64,000 bases of DNA from Gluconacetobacter liquefaciens. GTDB lineage: Bacteria; Pseudomonadota; Alphaproteobacteria; Acetobacterales; Acetobacteraceae. Numbering within the stretch: the stretch's first letter is position 1; each line of letters opens with the position of its first letter. A program made the translations under genes and the position numbers. Positions 16,197-25,262 of this stretch are shown here, in pieces. Where the stretch lies: contig NZ_QQAW01000007.1 of NCBI RefSeq assembly GCF_003350405.1, forward strand, positions 1 to 64,000, read 5' to 3'. The notes under the pieces were generated by a model that had not been told where the DNA came from, did no database searches, and was given only the letters and a program-made list of their open reading frames with translations.

Positions 16197-17429
16197 ATGG
16201 CATCGATGACCCTACAGGACAAGCTGGCGATTCTTTCTGACGCAGCGAAATACGACGCCTCGTGCGCGTCCAGCGGCGGCGAAAAGCGAGATTCGCGTAG
16301 GGGTGGCGTCGGCTCGTCCGGCGGCAGTGGCATATGCCACGCCTATACGCCCGATGGGCGTTGCATTTCGCTCCTGAAGATCCTGATGACGAATTTCTGC
16401 ATCTTTGATTGCGCCTACTGCATCAATCGGGTCAGTAGCAACGTCGAGCGTGCTCGCTTCTCGGTGAAAGAGGTCGTGAACCTCACGCTGGAGTTTTATC
16501 GCCGGAACTATATCGAGGGGTTGTTCCTGTCCTCTGGAATCATTCGCTCTCCTGACCAGACTATGAGTGACATGGTCTGTATCGTGCGTACCCTGCGTGA
16601 GACGCACGGCTTCCGGGGCTATATCCATCTCAAGACGATCCCGGATGCGGCGCCGGAACTAATCCGCGAGGCCGGCCTTTATGCCGACCGGCTTTCGGTC
16701 AACGTCGAACTGCCGCGGGATGAGAGTGTGCGCGCACTCGCACCCGAGAAGCGTCCCGAAATGATCCGCAGCGCTATGGCGCAGATCAGGCTGGAAGGCG
16801 AGGCGGCGAAAGAGAAAACCCATACCGGACGAAGAAACCAGCGCTTTGCACCAGCAGGGCAGAGCACGCAGATGATCGTCGGTGCCGATAGCGCTGACGA
16901 TGTCACCATCTTAAGGAGCGCCACGCGTCTCTATACGGGCTATCGACTGCGGCGAGTCTATTATTCGGCTTTCAGCCCGATCCCCGATGCCTCGGTGGTG
17001 TTGCCTCTGATCAAGCCGCCTTTGATGCGTGAGCATCGGCTTTACCAAGCGGACTGGCTGCTCCGGTTCTATGGCTTCAGCGCGGATGAAATCGCGACCG
17101 GTGCGCATGGGGGGCACCTGGACCTGGCGATTGACCCCAAGCTGGCCTGGGCGTTGCAGCATCGCGGCCTGTTCCCGCTTGATGCGAACCGCGCCCCGCG
17201 CGAGGCGCTGCTGCGTGTGCCGGGCTTCGGGGTGCGCACGGTGGACCGCATCATTGCTGCCCGCCGTCAGGGCGCGCTGCGTTACGAAGATCTCGTGCGC
17301 ATCGGTGCGCTGATGAAGAAGGCGCGCTCTTTCATCACGGTGCCGGGCTGGCATCCCGGGAGCTTGACCGACAGCTCACGCCTCTCCGATCGTTTCGTGT
17401 CGCCCCCCGAGCAACTCAGCCTCCTGTGA
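16197..17429 (+). CDS. Putative DNA modification/repair radical SAM protein
   Basis: A 410-residue protein of the family usually paired with a UdgX/DUF4130 protein. The radical-SAM cluster motif C-x3-C-x2-C is at C68, C72 and C75 (NFCIFDCAYCINR), preceded by a glycine-rich N-terminus and GRCISLLKILM. The C-terminal part ends with a helix-hairpin-helix-like region (LRVPGFGVRTVDRIIAARR), which suggests DNA contact. The reaction is unknown. The downstream gene overlaps by 4 nt (GTGA). The upstream SOS box indicates DNA-damage induction. The start at 16197 has no clear ribosome site; ATG 16206 is the alternative. Confidence 0.88.
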   Translation: MASMTLQDKLAILSDAAKYDASCASSGGEKRDSRRGGVGSSGGSGICHAYTPDGRCISLLKILMTNFCIFDCAYCINRVSSNVERARFSVKEVVNLTLEFYRRNYIEGLFLSSGIIRSPDQTMSDMVCIVRTLRETHGFRGYIHLKTIPDAAPELIREAGLYADRLSVNVELPRDESVRALAPEKRPEMIRSAMAQIRLEGEAAKEKTHTGRRNQRFAPAGQSTQMIVGADSADDVTILRSATRLYTGYRLRRVYYSAFSPIPDASVVLPLIKPPLMREHRLYQADWLLRFYGFSADEIATGAHGGHLDLAIDPKLAWALQHRGLFPLDANRAPREALLRVPGFGVRTVDRIIAARRQGALRYEDLVRIGALMKKARSFITVPGWHPGSLTDSSRLSDRFVSPPEQLSLL

Positions 17430-18862
17430 CCTACTACGCGCCTAATCTGCCCGAGCGCGGCGCCTTCACCGCTTGGCGCACTGCGGCGCGTCGGCTGATT
17501 AGCCACCGGATCGCGCCCGAGCAGATCGACTGGACGGGCAACCCTGGCTTGTTCGCAGGCGAGCCGCTACCCGATCAGCAGGGGCTTCATACTGCGAACG
17601 TGCCCGGAGCTTTTCTGAAACTGGCCCAATCGGTCATCTGGCATTCAGCGCCGGAACGCTTCGCGCTGCTTTATGAAGCTTTGTGGCGGTTGGACATCAA
17701 GCAGGGCGCTCCGCTCTCTCAAGCCGATCCGCTGGGGCGGCGTTTGAACCTGCAGGCGAAAGCGGTCGGGCGTGACATTCACAAGATGCACGCATTCGTG
17801 CGGTTCCGGGAGCTGCCTGGTGACGCTCCCCGTCGTCGCTTCGTTGCGTGGTTTGAGCCCGAGCATCATACGCTGGAGCCGGGCAGCCGTTTTTTTGCGA
17901 ACCGCTTTGCCGACATGGACTGGGTGATCGCCACCCCGCGGCTGGTTGCGCGGTTCGAAGCCGGCGCGCTCGGCTTTCACCCCCCAGGCACGCGACCCGA
18001 TCTGCCCGAAGATGCCTCCGAAGCGCTCTGGGCCACCTACTTTGCCAATATATTCAATCCGGCGCGGATCAAGCTCGATGCCATGCGTTCCGAAATGCCG
18101 AAGAAATACTGGAAGAACCTGCCCGAGACCAGCTTGATCCCGTCGATGCTCGCCGACGCGGAGGCGCGCGTGACCCGCATGCACGAGGCGGCAACTCTTG
18201 CATCGCGCCGGGGTTCCGCCGCGGTATCCACCCGCTATCGCGGTGCCATGAAGCAACCATCAGATCTACCCGAGACGCTGGAAGACGCGCGCGACGCGGC
18301 GCTCCATTGTCGCCGATGCGCCTTGTGCGAGCACGCGACGCAGACAGTATGGGGAAGGGGGCCGAGCGATGCTTCCCTGATGGTCGTAGGGGAGCAGCCG
18401 GGAGATCGCGAGGATTTGGAGGGGCGCCCTTTTGTCGGCCCTTCGGCCCGGCTGCTGAGCGAGTTGATGGCCGAAGTCGGGATCGATCCTGCGCGAACCT
18501 ATTTTACCAATGCCGTCAAGCATTTCAAATTCGCTGCGCGTGGAACGGAACGAATACAGCAGACCCCTGACAGTGACGAGATCAATCAATGTCGCTGGTG
18601 GCTTGGGCTGGAACTGGCTTTTGTCCGGCCGCGTCTGGTGCTTGTGCTCGGAGCGTCGGCCGTCTTTGCGATGACGGGTGACGCAAATCCGTTGCCATCG
18701 CGCCGGGGCCGCGTCAAAATCGGACTTCACGGTGGTCCGGTGCTGATCTCGCGGTATCCCGCCCTTATGCCCATGCGGCAGGGCCCGATGGCGGACGCTC
18801 TGGCTCGTCGTGAATTGACTGCAGACCTGCGCGAGGTCGCTCGATTCAGTCTTCCTCGTTGA
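17426..18862 (+). CDS. DUF4130 - UdgX family uracil-DNA glycosylase fusion, covalent His replaced
   Basis: A 478-residue two-domain protein. Residues about 1-250 form the DUF4130 region associated with radical-SAM DNA proteins. Residues about 275-478 are a family-4-like uracil-DNA glycosylase of UdgX type: the CxxCxLC cluster ligands near the start (CRRCALCEHAT), motif A GEQPGDREDLEGRPFVGPS, and the R-loop KHFKF...RGTERIQQTP. In UdgX the loop reads KRRIH and its histidine bonds covalently to the abasic sugar. Here the corresponding residue is Gln378, with other changes in the loop. The enzyme may therefore cut without trapping, or be altered in activity. It starts at GTG 17426, overlapping the radical-SAM gene. 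Confidence 0.88.
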   Translation: MTYYAPNLPERGAFTAWRTAARRLISHRIAPEQIDWTGNPGLFAGEPLPDQQGLHTANVPGAFLKLAQSVIWHSAPERFALLYEALWRLDIKQGAPLSQADPLGRRLNLQAKAVGRDIHKMHAFVRFRELPGDAPRRRFVAWFEPEHHTLEPGSRFFANRFADMDWVIATPRLVARFEAGALGFHPPGTRPDLPEDASEALWATYFANIFNPARIKLDAMRSEMPKKYWKNLPETSLIPSMLADAEARVTRMHEAATLASRRGSAAVSTRYRGAMKQPSDLPETLEDARDAALHCRRCALCEHATQTVWGRGPSDASLMVVGEQPGDREDLEGRPFVGPSARLLSELMAEVGIDPARTYFTNAVKHFKFAARGTERIQQTPDSDEINQCRWWLGLELAFVRPRLVLVLGASAVFAMTGDANPLPSRRGRVKIGLHGGPVLISRYPALMPMRQGPMADALARRELTADLREVARFSLPR

Positions 18863-18947
18863 AACTTCCGGTCGTTGCGATCGTAATCCACGGATGGTGC
18901 AGGCGGTGCATACAGGGCAGGAATTCTTGCCAGCAAAACAGGCACAA

Positions 18948-19196
18948 CTAACGCGCGACGCCGAACGTTTTCTGATCGGTCTTGGCTGAACGACACCTGT
19001 CTGAGCAATAGCGCACGGCGCTCCATTCGCGCGCCCATTTCCTGCGCCAAGTGAAGGGCCGTATATGGGCGCCGAAGCCCATACATGACCGGCGCGATCC
19101 GGCATGAATAGACGCATAGCGCCTTGAACGTGCAAGCCGTTCGACGACTGCACGCCCGATACCCCCTCCGGCACCTAATACAACTGCAACCGTCAT
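18948..19196 (-). pseudogene. Deletion scar: SDR N-terminus joined to DUF2256 C-terminus
   Basis: An 82-codon reading frame whose first about 35 codons are the start of a short-chain dehydrogenase ([20 protein letters not shown]). After about residue 36 the sequence changes to the zinc-binding DUF2256 pattern ([24 protein letters not shown]). The body and active site of the SDR and the first cysteine pair of DUF2256 are missing. DUF2256 and SDR genes commonly accompany photolyases, so an internal deletion probably fused two neighbours in frame. The ATG overlaps the stop of the upstream DCC gene. Expression of the hybrid is possible, but neither parent function is likely. Confidence 0.75.
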
Positions 19197-19555
19197 GTCA
19201 GCCATCGCTGTATGGTCGGTCGTACCCTTAGAAAATGGCGGTAAGTCATCTCCAGAGCCCACAAGACCGGGGGCAGCCGGGCGAGTTCGCCGAGTGGTCG
19301 CAATGCCGGAATGGCGCGCCACATGGCGGCAAAGGCTGCCGCGCCTTCGTAGGACACCTGACCTTTTCGGGTATGGAAACGATCAAGCATCAATTGCCGG
19401 TCGAGTGGGCAGGGCTGCGACGGGTCGGTCAGATCGACAAAGCGGATGCGCCGCGCACGATCTAATCGGCGCATTAATGCGATCTCGCGCAGGCAGAGAG
19501 GACAGCCGCCATCGTACCATACGATCAAGATGTTATTGCCATCACGGTCATTCAT
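19193..19555 (-). CDS. DCC-family thiol-disulfide oxidoreductase-like protein (DUF393)
   Basis: A 120-residue thioredoxin-fold protein with the DCC motif [15 protein letters not shown] at about residues 14-28, followed by [13 protein letters not shown] proteins are named for the Asp-Cys-Cys signature and are thought to handle thiol redox; here the motif is Asp-Gly-Gly-Cys-Pro-Leu-Cys. The ATG at 19555 was chosen because the family domain begins within 15 residues. It overlaps the downstream SDR/DUF2256 scar gene, so the two were an operon. Confidence 0.85.
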   Translation of the reverse strand: MNDRDGNNILIVWYDGGCPLCLREIALMRRLDRARRIRFVDLTDPSQPCPLDRQLMLDRFHTRKGQVSYEGAAAFAAMWRAIPALRPLGELARLPPVLWALEMTYRHFLRVRPTIQRWLT

Positions 19556-19559
19556 GATC

Positions 19560-19573
19560 GTATCGTGTGATAC
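19560..19573. promoter_or_regulatory. Inverted repeat before the DCC gene
   Basis: GTATC-GTGT-GATAC is a 5-bp dyad with a 4-bp centre, lying 4 bp upstream of the DCC start codon. It could be an operator. The short arms make this a weak call. Confidence 0.35.
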
Positions 19574-19617
19574 TTTATGCAGTGTGACGACCTGGCATTT
19601 CGGGAAGATTGCCGGAT

Positions 19618-19727
19618 GACGCCCTGATCCATCACCGTGACAGGGGCGTTCAATATCTTGCCATGAAACTACACCCAACGCCTGGCCGAGGCCAACCTGG
19701 TGCCCTTGGTCGGCAGCGTCGGGGATA
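19618..19727 (+). mobile_element. IS3-family transposase fragment
   Basis: About 110 bp reads as part of the IS3 integrase core. LIHHRDRGVQYLA is in one frame (from 19624), followed after a one-base shift by YTQRLAEANLVPLVGSVGD. The remainder of the element and its terminal repeats are absent. It is a decayed remnant between the DCC gene and the BBP2 porin, close to the SDR/DUF2256 deletion scar. Confidence 0.8.
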
Positions 19728-19760
19728 TTCGTCTGACCCGCCCGGTTCGCCGTGCGGGTT

Positions 19761-21047
19761 TCAAAAGCCCAGCACGGCGTCGATACCGAAGGTGAACTGG
19801 CCGGTATTGCGCAGGTCGTTGAATGGGTGCGTGCCGTTCAACGACCGGTCGAAGCGGATTTCGGGCCGGAGTTCGAACAGCTTGACGGGGTGGCCGAGCG
19901 TGGGGTGCCAGGTGGCGCCCAGTGTCAGAGCCCCATACGTGGTGGCGGGGGCGGACTGAGTGCGGGTGGGTTGGCCGAGCGTGGAGCGCATATAGGCATC
20001 GTCGGCGACGAAGGATGTGACGAGCAGCCCGGTATCGTCGCGATAAATCTCGCCGCGCGCATTGAGCGTGAGCGAGGAACTGACCTGATAGCTGAGATAG
20101 CCGACGGCGCTGTATGTGTTGGCGTGCAGTCCTTCGTCGTGCAGCAGGTTGAGTTCCGCGGTCGCGGAGAAGCGGTCGGTGAATTTGAAGGTGCCGCTGA
20201 GGTCGTTCCAGAATCGCTGCGCGGAATTGGCGCGGTTGCCCAGGGCACGCACCGAATCTTCCGGCCCGACGCGCCCCAGATAGGTGACGGACAGCCGGCC
20301 GCCGGCCAGACCGGTTGCCGCGAGACCGAAATAGCCCGCCGGAGCGTCGTTGTTGTCACCCTTGCCGAACGAGACCTGATTGCCGGTGTCGATGCCGAAC
20401 AGCGCATCGAGATGGCTGGTGAGGTGCCACTGGACCATGGCGCCGACATGTTCGAACGGCGTGGAATATTCGGTCGTGTAGGACAGCGTATAGAACGGGC
20501 GCAGGGCGGGATCGAGCGATTCCACCCCCATGGGGGACGAGAGGATGCCGGCCTGGATGTCCAGCCCGTGGCGCATCAGCGGCAGGTGCACGTCGAGATG
20601 CGCCTGCGGGATGATGAACTGATAGCGGCTGGTGATGGCGCGGTCGGTTATGCCCGCGATGTTGAAGTAACGGCCGTCGGCACCGTAGAGCCCGCGCACG
20701 AAGAAACCCACCTGCATCTGCTGGACGGTGGGATCGACGGCGCGCGAGACGGTGAGCGTGAGCTGGTCGAGCTGCGCCTGGTTGGCCCGGTCGCCGAAGA
20801 ACTGGCCGAAATTGACGCCGTTGGCGGGGCGCGCGGGGTTGGCGTTGATGCCGCCCTCGACCTGGCCGGCGACGGTGATGCCGTGCAGCCAGTCGGCGGC
20901 GTCGTCGGCCAGGGCAGCATCGGCCAGCGCGGCCTCGGGCAGGACGATGGCCGCCATGACGGCCATGCGGCCGAACCAGCGTGCGGCGGGAGAGCGGGAA
21001 GACGGCCGGGATGACGCGCCGCCCTGTTCTCTGGTTTCGTTTTTCAT
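19761..21047 (-). CDS. Outer-membrane beta-barrel porin, BBP2/OmpL-like
   Basis: A 428-residue protein with an N-terminal signal region (hydrophobic stretch in WFGRMAVMAAIVLPEAALADA) and a mature part of alternating strands. It ends in phenylalanine, as outer-membrane barrels do. The block SPMGVESLDPALRPFYTLSYT fits the putative beta-barrel porin-2 family. The start at 21047 has GGAAG just upstream. It is divergent from the kdp operon, with 224 bp between them, and may supply potassium or solute entry across the outer membrane. That link is inferred from position. Confidence 0.8.
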   Translation of the reverse strand: MKNETREQGGASSRPSSRSPAARWFGRMAVMAAIVLPEAALADAALADDAADWLHGITVAGQVEGGINANPARPANGVNFGQFFGDRANQAQLDQLTLTVSRAVDPTVQQMQVGFFVRGLYGADGRYFNIAGITDRAITSRYQFIIPQAHLDVHLPLMRHGLDIQAGILSSPMGVESLDPALRPFYTLSYTTEYSTPFEHVGAMVQWHLTSHLDALFGIDTGNQVSFGKGDNNDAPAGYFGLAATGLAGGRLSVTYLGRVGPEDSVRALGNRANSAQRFWNDLSGTFKFTDRFSATAELNLLHDEGLHANTYSAVGYLSYQVSSSLTLNARGEIYRDDTGLLVTSFVADDAYMRSTLGQPTRTQSAPATTYGALTLGATWHPTLGHPVKLFELRPEIRFDRSLNGTHPFNDLRNTGQFTFGIDAVLGF

Positions 21048-21178
21048 GTGTCTTCCACAAGGAGTGTCGGGAATCGCCGCGACGGGATGCGTGGTGGCGA
21101 TAATGGAAGGCAGCTAGGCGCAGGTGATGGCGGCCGACAAGGGCGTGCCGGGACGCCGGCGCGACTTTGTGCGGAATT

Positions 21179-21240
21179 CCTATGACTTTCCTATGGGATT
21201 GGCGGGTGCCTCCTCTGTCATCCCTATGGGGTTCGGCGGG
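21179..21240 (+). promoter_or_regulatory. Helically phased CCTATG repeats upstream of kdp
   Basis: CCTATG occurs at 21179, 21190 and 21223, that is 11 and 33 bp apart, so all copies face the same side of the helix. The last two extend to CCTATGGGATTGGCGGG and CCTATGGGGTTCGGCGGG. The cluster lies 30-90 bp before the first kdp reading frame, in the gap with the divergent porin. It is a candidate KdpE or activator binding region. It does not match the E. coli KdpE site. Confidence 0.5.
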
Positions 21241-21271
21241 ATACTTCCGGTGCGTGAAAGGGAGCATTCAC

Positions 21272-21355
21272 ATGCTGGACTGTCTTTACCTTGGCATCGG
21301 GCTCGGCGGATTTGTCGTCTGCATGGGCTACGTGGCCTTCTGTGCGCGGATCTGA
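21272..21355 (+). CDS. 27-residue single-helix peptide at the head of the kdp operon
   Basis: A small reading frame that starts after AAAGGGAG with 7-8 nt spacing and ends 5 nt before kdpF. It encodes one hydrophobic helix (LYLGIGLGGFVVCMGYVAF) with a Cys and Arg at the C-terminus. It is distinct from KdpF but similar in size and topology. It could be an extra Kdp stabilising or regulatory peptide. No function is known to me. The good ribosome site and tight spacing support translation. Confidence 0.6.
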   Translation: MLDCLYLGIGLGGFVVCMGYVAFCARI

Positions 21356-21360
21356 ACGCC

Positions 21361-21450
21361 ATGACATTCGAACTTGTCCTTGCGGGCGGGGTGACGGTCG
21401 GTCTTCTGGCCTATGTCGCCGCCGTGCTGCTGCATCCTGAAAGGTTCTGA
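21361..21450 (+). CDS. kdpF: Potassium-transporting ATPase subunit F
   Basis: A 29-residue single-span membrane peptide ending in LLHPERF, the usual KdpF tail. KdpF lies at the edge of KdpA and stabilises the KdpFABC complex. It starts 5 nt after the small peptide gene, and kdpA begins 4 nt after its stop. Confidence 0.85.
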   Translation: MTFELVLAGGVTVGLLAYVAAVLLHPERF

Positions 21451-21454
21451 CGCC

Positions 21455-23161
21455 ATGTCGCTTTCCGGATGGATCACCATTGCGGCCTTCTTCCTGTGCG
21501 TCGTTGCGATGACGCGGCCGCTGGGTGGGTACCTTCAGCGCGTGCTGGAGGGACAGCCCCATTTTCTGGGACGGATCTTCGGCCCGCTGGAACGCGGGCT
21601 CTATCGGGTTGCCGGGATACGGTGGGAGGAGGAGCAGTCCTGGGTGCAGTATGCCACGGGGGTGGTGCTGTTCTCGGCCGTGTCCTTCGTCGTGGTGTAC
21701 GCGTTGCTGCGCTTTCAGGTGCTGCTGCCGCTGAACCCGGCGGGGTTGGGGCCGGTGGCGCCCGACCTGGCCTACAACACGTCGATCAGTTTCGTGACGA
21801 ATACCAACTGGCAGAGCTATGGCGGCGAGACGACGATGAGTCATCTCAGCCAGATGCTGGCGCTGGCGGTGCAGAATTTCGTGTCCGCCGCCGTCGGGAT
21901 CGCGGTGGCGGCGGCCGTCATTCGCGGCTTCGCACGACGGGGTGCGGGCACGATCGGCAATGTCTGGACCGATCTGGTGCGGGTGACGCTGTATGTGCTG
22001 CTGCCGATCTCGGTTGTCGTGGCCCTGTTTTTCGTCTGGCAGGGGGTGCCGCAGACCCTGCATGGATCGGTGGAGGTGACGACGCTGGAAGGCGCGCGCC
22101 AGACGATCGCGCTGGGGCCGGTGGCGACACAGGAAGCCATCAAGATGCTCGGCACCAATGGTGGCGGGTTCTTCAATACCAACTCGGCCCATCCGTTTGA
22201 AAACCCCACGGCGTTGAGCAATTTCGTGCAGGTGCTGTGCATTTTCGCGCTTGGCACGGCGCTGACCAACCTGTTCGGCCGTATGGTCGGGCGCGAGCGC
22301 GAGGGGTGGGCCATCTTCTCGGCCATGGCGCTGCTGTTCCTGATCGGCGTGGGTGTGACCTACTGGGCGGAGGCGCATGCCAACCCGGCCATCGCGGCGC
22401 TGGGCGTGGACCCGGCGCTGGGCAACATGGAAGGGAAGGAAACGCGCTTCGGTATCGCCGCGTCGGCGCTGTTCGCGACGGTGACCACCGATGCGTCGTG
22501 CGGCGCGGTGAATGCGATGCACGAGAGCTTCCTGCCGTTGGGCGGCCTGGTGCCGCTGGTCAACATGATGCTGGGCGAAGTCATCATCGGCGGCGTCGGT
22601 GCGGGCCTGTACGGGGTCCTGCTGTTTGCCATCATCGCCGTGTTCATGGCCGGGCTGATGGTGGGGCGTACGCCGGAATATCTGGGCAAGAAGATCGAGG
22701 CGCGCGAAGTCAAGATGACGATGCTGGCGGTGCTGTGCCTGCCGCTGGTCATGCTGGGCTTCACCGCGATCGCGGTCGTGACGGGGCCTGGACTGTCGGC
22801 GTTGTCGGCCACCGGGCCGCATGGCTTTACCGAGGCGCTGTATGCCTACAGTTCGGCGGCGGCCAATAACGGCAGCGCCTTCGGCGGGCTGACCGCCAAT
22901 CCGTTCTGGAACCTGGCGCTGGGGATCGGGATGGTGGTGGGGCGCTTCTTCATCATCATCCCCGTGCTGGCCATTGCCGGGGCGATGGCGGCGAAGAAGG
23001 TGGCGCCGGCCACGTCCGGCACGTTCCCGACCGACAACGGCCTGTTCATCGCCCTGGTCAGCGGCGTGATCGTGATCGTCGGCGGCCTGACCTTCCTGCC
23101 CGCGCTCGCGCTCGGCCCCATCGTCGAGCATCTGACGATGCTGCGCGGCACCCTGTTCTGA
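21455..23161 (+). CDS. kdpA: Potassium-transporting ATPase subunit A (K+ channel-like)
   Basis: A 568-residue membrane protein, the potassium-selective subunit of the KdpFABC pump. The four pore-loop blocks are visible in order: [49 protein letters not shown] and [11 protein letters not shown]. About ten membrane spans fit the superfamily of K+ transporters. The ATG at 21455 was chosen over an upstream in-frame codon because that one would overlap kdpF. It is followed 14 nt later by kdpB. Confidence 0.97.
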   Translation: MSLSGWITIAAFFLCVVAMTRPLGGYLQRVLEGQPHFLGRIFGPLERGLYRVAGIRWEEEQSWVQYATGVVLFSAVSFVVVYALLRFQVLLPLNPAGLGPVAPDLAYNTSISFVTNTNWQSYGGETTMSHLSQMLALAVQNFVSAAVGIAVAAAVIRGFARRGAGTIGNVWTDLVRVTLYVLLPISVVVALFFVWQGVPQTLHGSVEVTTLEGARQTIALGPVATQEAIKMLGTNGGGFFNTNSAHPFENPTALSNFVQVLCIFALGTALTNLFGRMVGREREGWAIFSAMALLFLIGVGVTYWAEAHANPAIAALGVDPALGNMEGKETRFGIAASALFATVTTDASCGAVNAMHESFLPLGGLVPLVNMMLGEVIIGGVGAGLYGVLLFAIIAVFMAGLMVGRTPEYLGKKIEAREVKMTMLAVLCLPLVMLGFTAIAVVTGPGLSALSATGPHGFTEALYAYSSAAANNGSAFGGLTANPFWNLALGIGMVVGRFFIIIPVLAIAGAMAAKKVAPATSGTFPTDNGLFIALVSGVIVIVGGLTFLPALALGPIVEHLTMLRGTLF

Positions 23162-23175
23162 GAGGCGGATCCTCC

Positions 23176-25251
23176 ATGACACGTCAATCTTCCCGTTCTT
23201 CGACGACGGGCGGCCTTCTGCGGGCGGATCTGCTTCTGCCCGCGATCGCCGAAAGTTTTCGCAAGCTCGATCCGCGCATCATGTGGCGCAACCCGGTGAT
23301 GTTCGTGGTCGAGATCGTCACGATCCTGACCACGGTGCTGCTGGTGCATGACCTGGCGACCGGTCATGCGCATGCGGGCTTCGCCATCCAGATCAATCTC
23401 TGGCTGTGGTTTACGCTGCTGTTCGCGAATTTTGCCGAGGCGGTGGCCGAGGGGCGGGGCAAGGCGCAGGCCGACAGTCTGCGGCGGACCCGCACCGAGA
23501 CGCTGGGCAAGCGGCTGCTGGCCGACGATGCGGGGTGCTATACCCGCACGGGCCTCTACCAGCCGATCCCCGCACCCGAACTGGCGGTGGGCGATGTAGT
23601 GCTGGTCGAGGCCGGGGACCATATTCCCAGCGACGGCGAGGTGATCGACGGCATCGCGTCGGTCGATGAATCGGCCATTACCGGGGAATCGGCGCCGGTG
23701 ATCCGCGAGAGCGGCGGCGACCGGTCGGCGGTGACCGGTGGCACGCGCGTGCTGTCGGACTGGATCGTCGTCCGCATCACCGCCGCCCAGGGTTCGACCT
23801 TTCTCGATCGCATGATCGCGCTGGTCGAGGGCGCGCAGCGGCAGAAGACGCCCAACGAGATCGCGCTGACGATCCTGCTGGCGGGCATGACGCTGATCTT
23901 CATCTTCGCCGTCGCGACCATTCCCAGCTTCGTGCAGTATGCGGGCGGGCATATCGGCGTGCTGATCCTGGTCGCGCTGTTCGTGACGCTGATCCCGACC
24001 ACCATCGGCGCGCTGTTGTCGGCGATCGGCATCGCGGGCATGGACCGGCTGATCCGCTTCAACGTGCTGGCCATGTCGGGCCGGGCGGTAGAGGCGGCGG
24101 GGGATGTCGATACGCTGCTGCTGGACAAGACGGGGACCATCACGATCGGCGACCGGCAGGCCGCGCGCTTCGCCCCGGTGCCGGGGGTGAGCGAGCAACA
24201 GTTGGCCGATGCGGCGCAGCTGGCCTCGCTGGCCGATGAGACGCCGGAAGGGCGCTCGATCGTCGTGCTGGCCAAGGAGCAGTTCGCGATACGCGGGCGG
24301 GAGATGCATGCGCTGGGTGCCGTCTTCGTGCCCTTTACCGCCCAGACGCGCATGAGCGGGGTCGATATCGGCTCGCGCCGCATTCGAAAAGGGGCGGTGG
24401 ACAGCGTGCTGGCCGCGGTGGGCGCGGAGGCCGCCGGGGCGGCGGAAGTACGGGCGATTGCCGACGATATCGCCCGCCAGGGCGGCACGCCGCTGGCGGT
24501 GGCCGATGACGGGCGCCTGCTGGGCGTGGTGCATCTGAAGGACGTGGTGAAGGGCGGCATCCGCGAGCGCTTCGCCGAGCTGCGCCGCATGGGCATTCGG
24601 ACCGTCATGATCACCGGCGACAATCCGCTGACGGCGGCGGCGATCGCGGCGGAAAGCGGCGTGGACGATTTTCTGGCCCAGGCGACCCCGGAGGCGAAGC
24701 TGGACCTGATCCGCCGGGAACAGGCCCAGGGCAAGCTGGTCGCCATGTGCGGCGACGGGACCAACGATGCGCCCGCCCTGGCGCAGGCCGATGTGGGCGT
24801 GGCCATGAATACCGGCACGGTCGCGGCGCGCGAAGCGGGCAACATGGTCGATCTGGACAGCGATCCGACCAAGCTGATCGAGATCGTGGGCATCGGCAAG
24901 CAGCTGCTGATGACGCGCGGCGCGCTGACGACGTTTTCGATCGCCAATGACGTGGCCAAGTATTTCGCGATCATTCCCGCGATGTTCGTCGGCTTCTATC
25001 CGCAGTTGGGGACGCTGAACGTCATGCATCTGGCCACGCCGGAGAGTGCCGTGCTGTCGGCCGTGATCTTCAATGCGCTGATCATCATCGTGCTGATCCC
25101 GCTGGCGTTGAAGGGCGTGCGTTATCGCCCGGTGGGGGCGGCGGTGCTGCTGCGGCGCAACCTGCTGATCTATGGGGTGGGCGGGCTGCTGGTTCCGTTC
25201 GCCGGTATCAAACTGATCGACATGCTCGTGACGAGCATCGGCCTGGCCTGA
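23176..25251 (+). CDS. kdpB: Potassium-transporting P-type ATPase subunit B
   Basis: A 691-residue P-type ATPase, the energy-coupling subunit of Kdp. The phosphorylated aspartate is D317 in DKTGTITIG. The actuator motif TGESAPV lies near residue 170. The hinge [22 protein letters not shown] and [12 protein letters not shown] complete the catalytic set. Ser in TGESAPV is the site of inhibitory phosphorylation in E. coli. The start is preceded by an AGAGG ribosome site. Length and motifs are normal. Confidence 0.97.
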   Translation: MTRQSSRSSTTGGLLRADLLLPAIAESFRKLDPRIMWRNPVMFVVEIVTILTTVLLVHDLATGHAHAGFAIQINLWLWFTLLFANFAEAVAEGRGKAQADSLRRTRTETLGKRLLADDAGCYTRTGLYQPIPAPELAVGDVVLVEAGDHIPSDGEVIDGIASVDESAITGESAPVIRESGGDRSAVTGGTRVLSDWIVVRITAAQGSTFLDRMIALVEGAQRQKTPNEIALTILLAGMTLIFIFAVATIPSFVQYAGGHIGVLILVALFVTLIPTTIGALLSAIGIAGMDRLIRFNVLAMSGRAVEAAGDVDTLLLDKTGTITIGDRQAARFAPVPGVSEQQLADAAQLASLADETPEGRSIVVLAKEQFAIRGREMHALGAVFVPFTAQTRMSGVDIGSRRIRKGAVDSVLAAVGAEAAGAAEVRAIADDIARQGGTPLAVADDGRLLGVVHLKDVVKGGIRERFAELRRMGIRTVMITGDNPLTAAAIAAESGVDDFLAQATPEAKLDLIRREQAQGKLVAMCGDGTNDAPALAQADVGVAMNTGTVAAREAGNMVDLDSDPTKLIEIVGIGKQLLMTRGALTTFSIANDVAKYFAIIPAMFVGFYPQLGTLNVMHLATPESAVLSAVIFNALIIIVLIPLALKGVRYRPVGAAVLLRRNLLIYGVGGLLVPFAGIKLIDMLVTSIGLA

Positions 25252-25262
25252 GGAGGTCCATC

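Noticed and set aside
22846-25029. 727-codon open frame on the minus strand across kdpA/kdpB
   Set aside because: It is antisense to kdpB, made of His/Arg/Gln-rich low-complexity sequence typical of GC-rich shadow frames, and has no domain.
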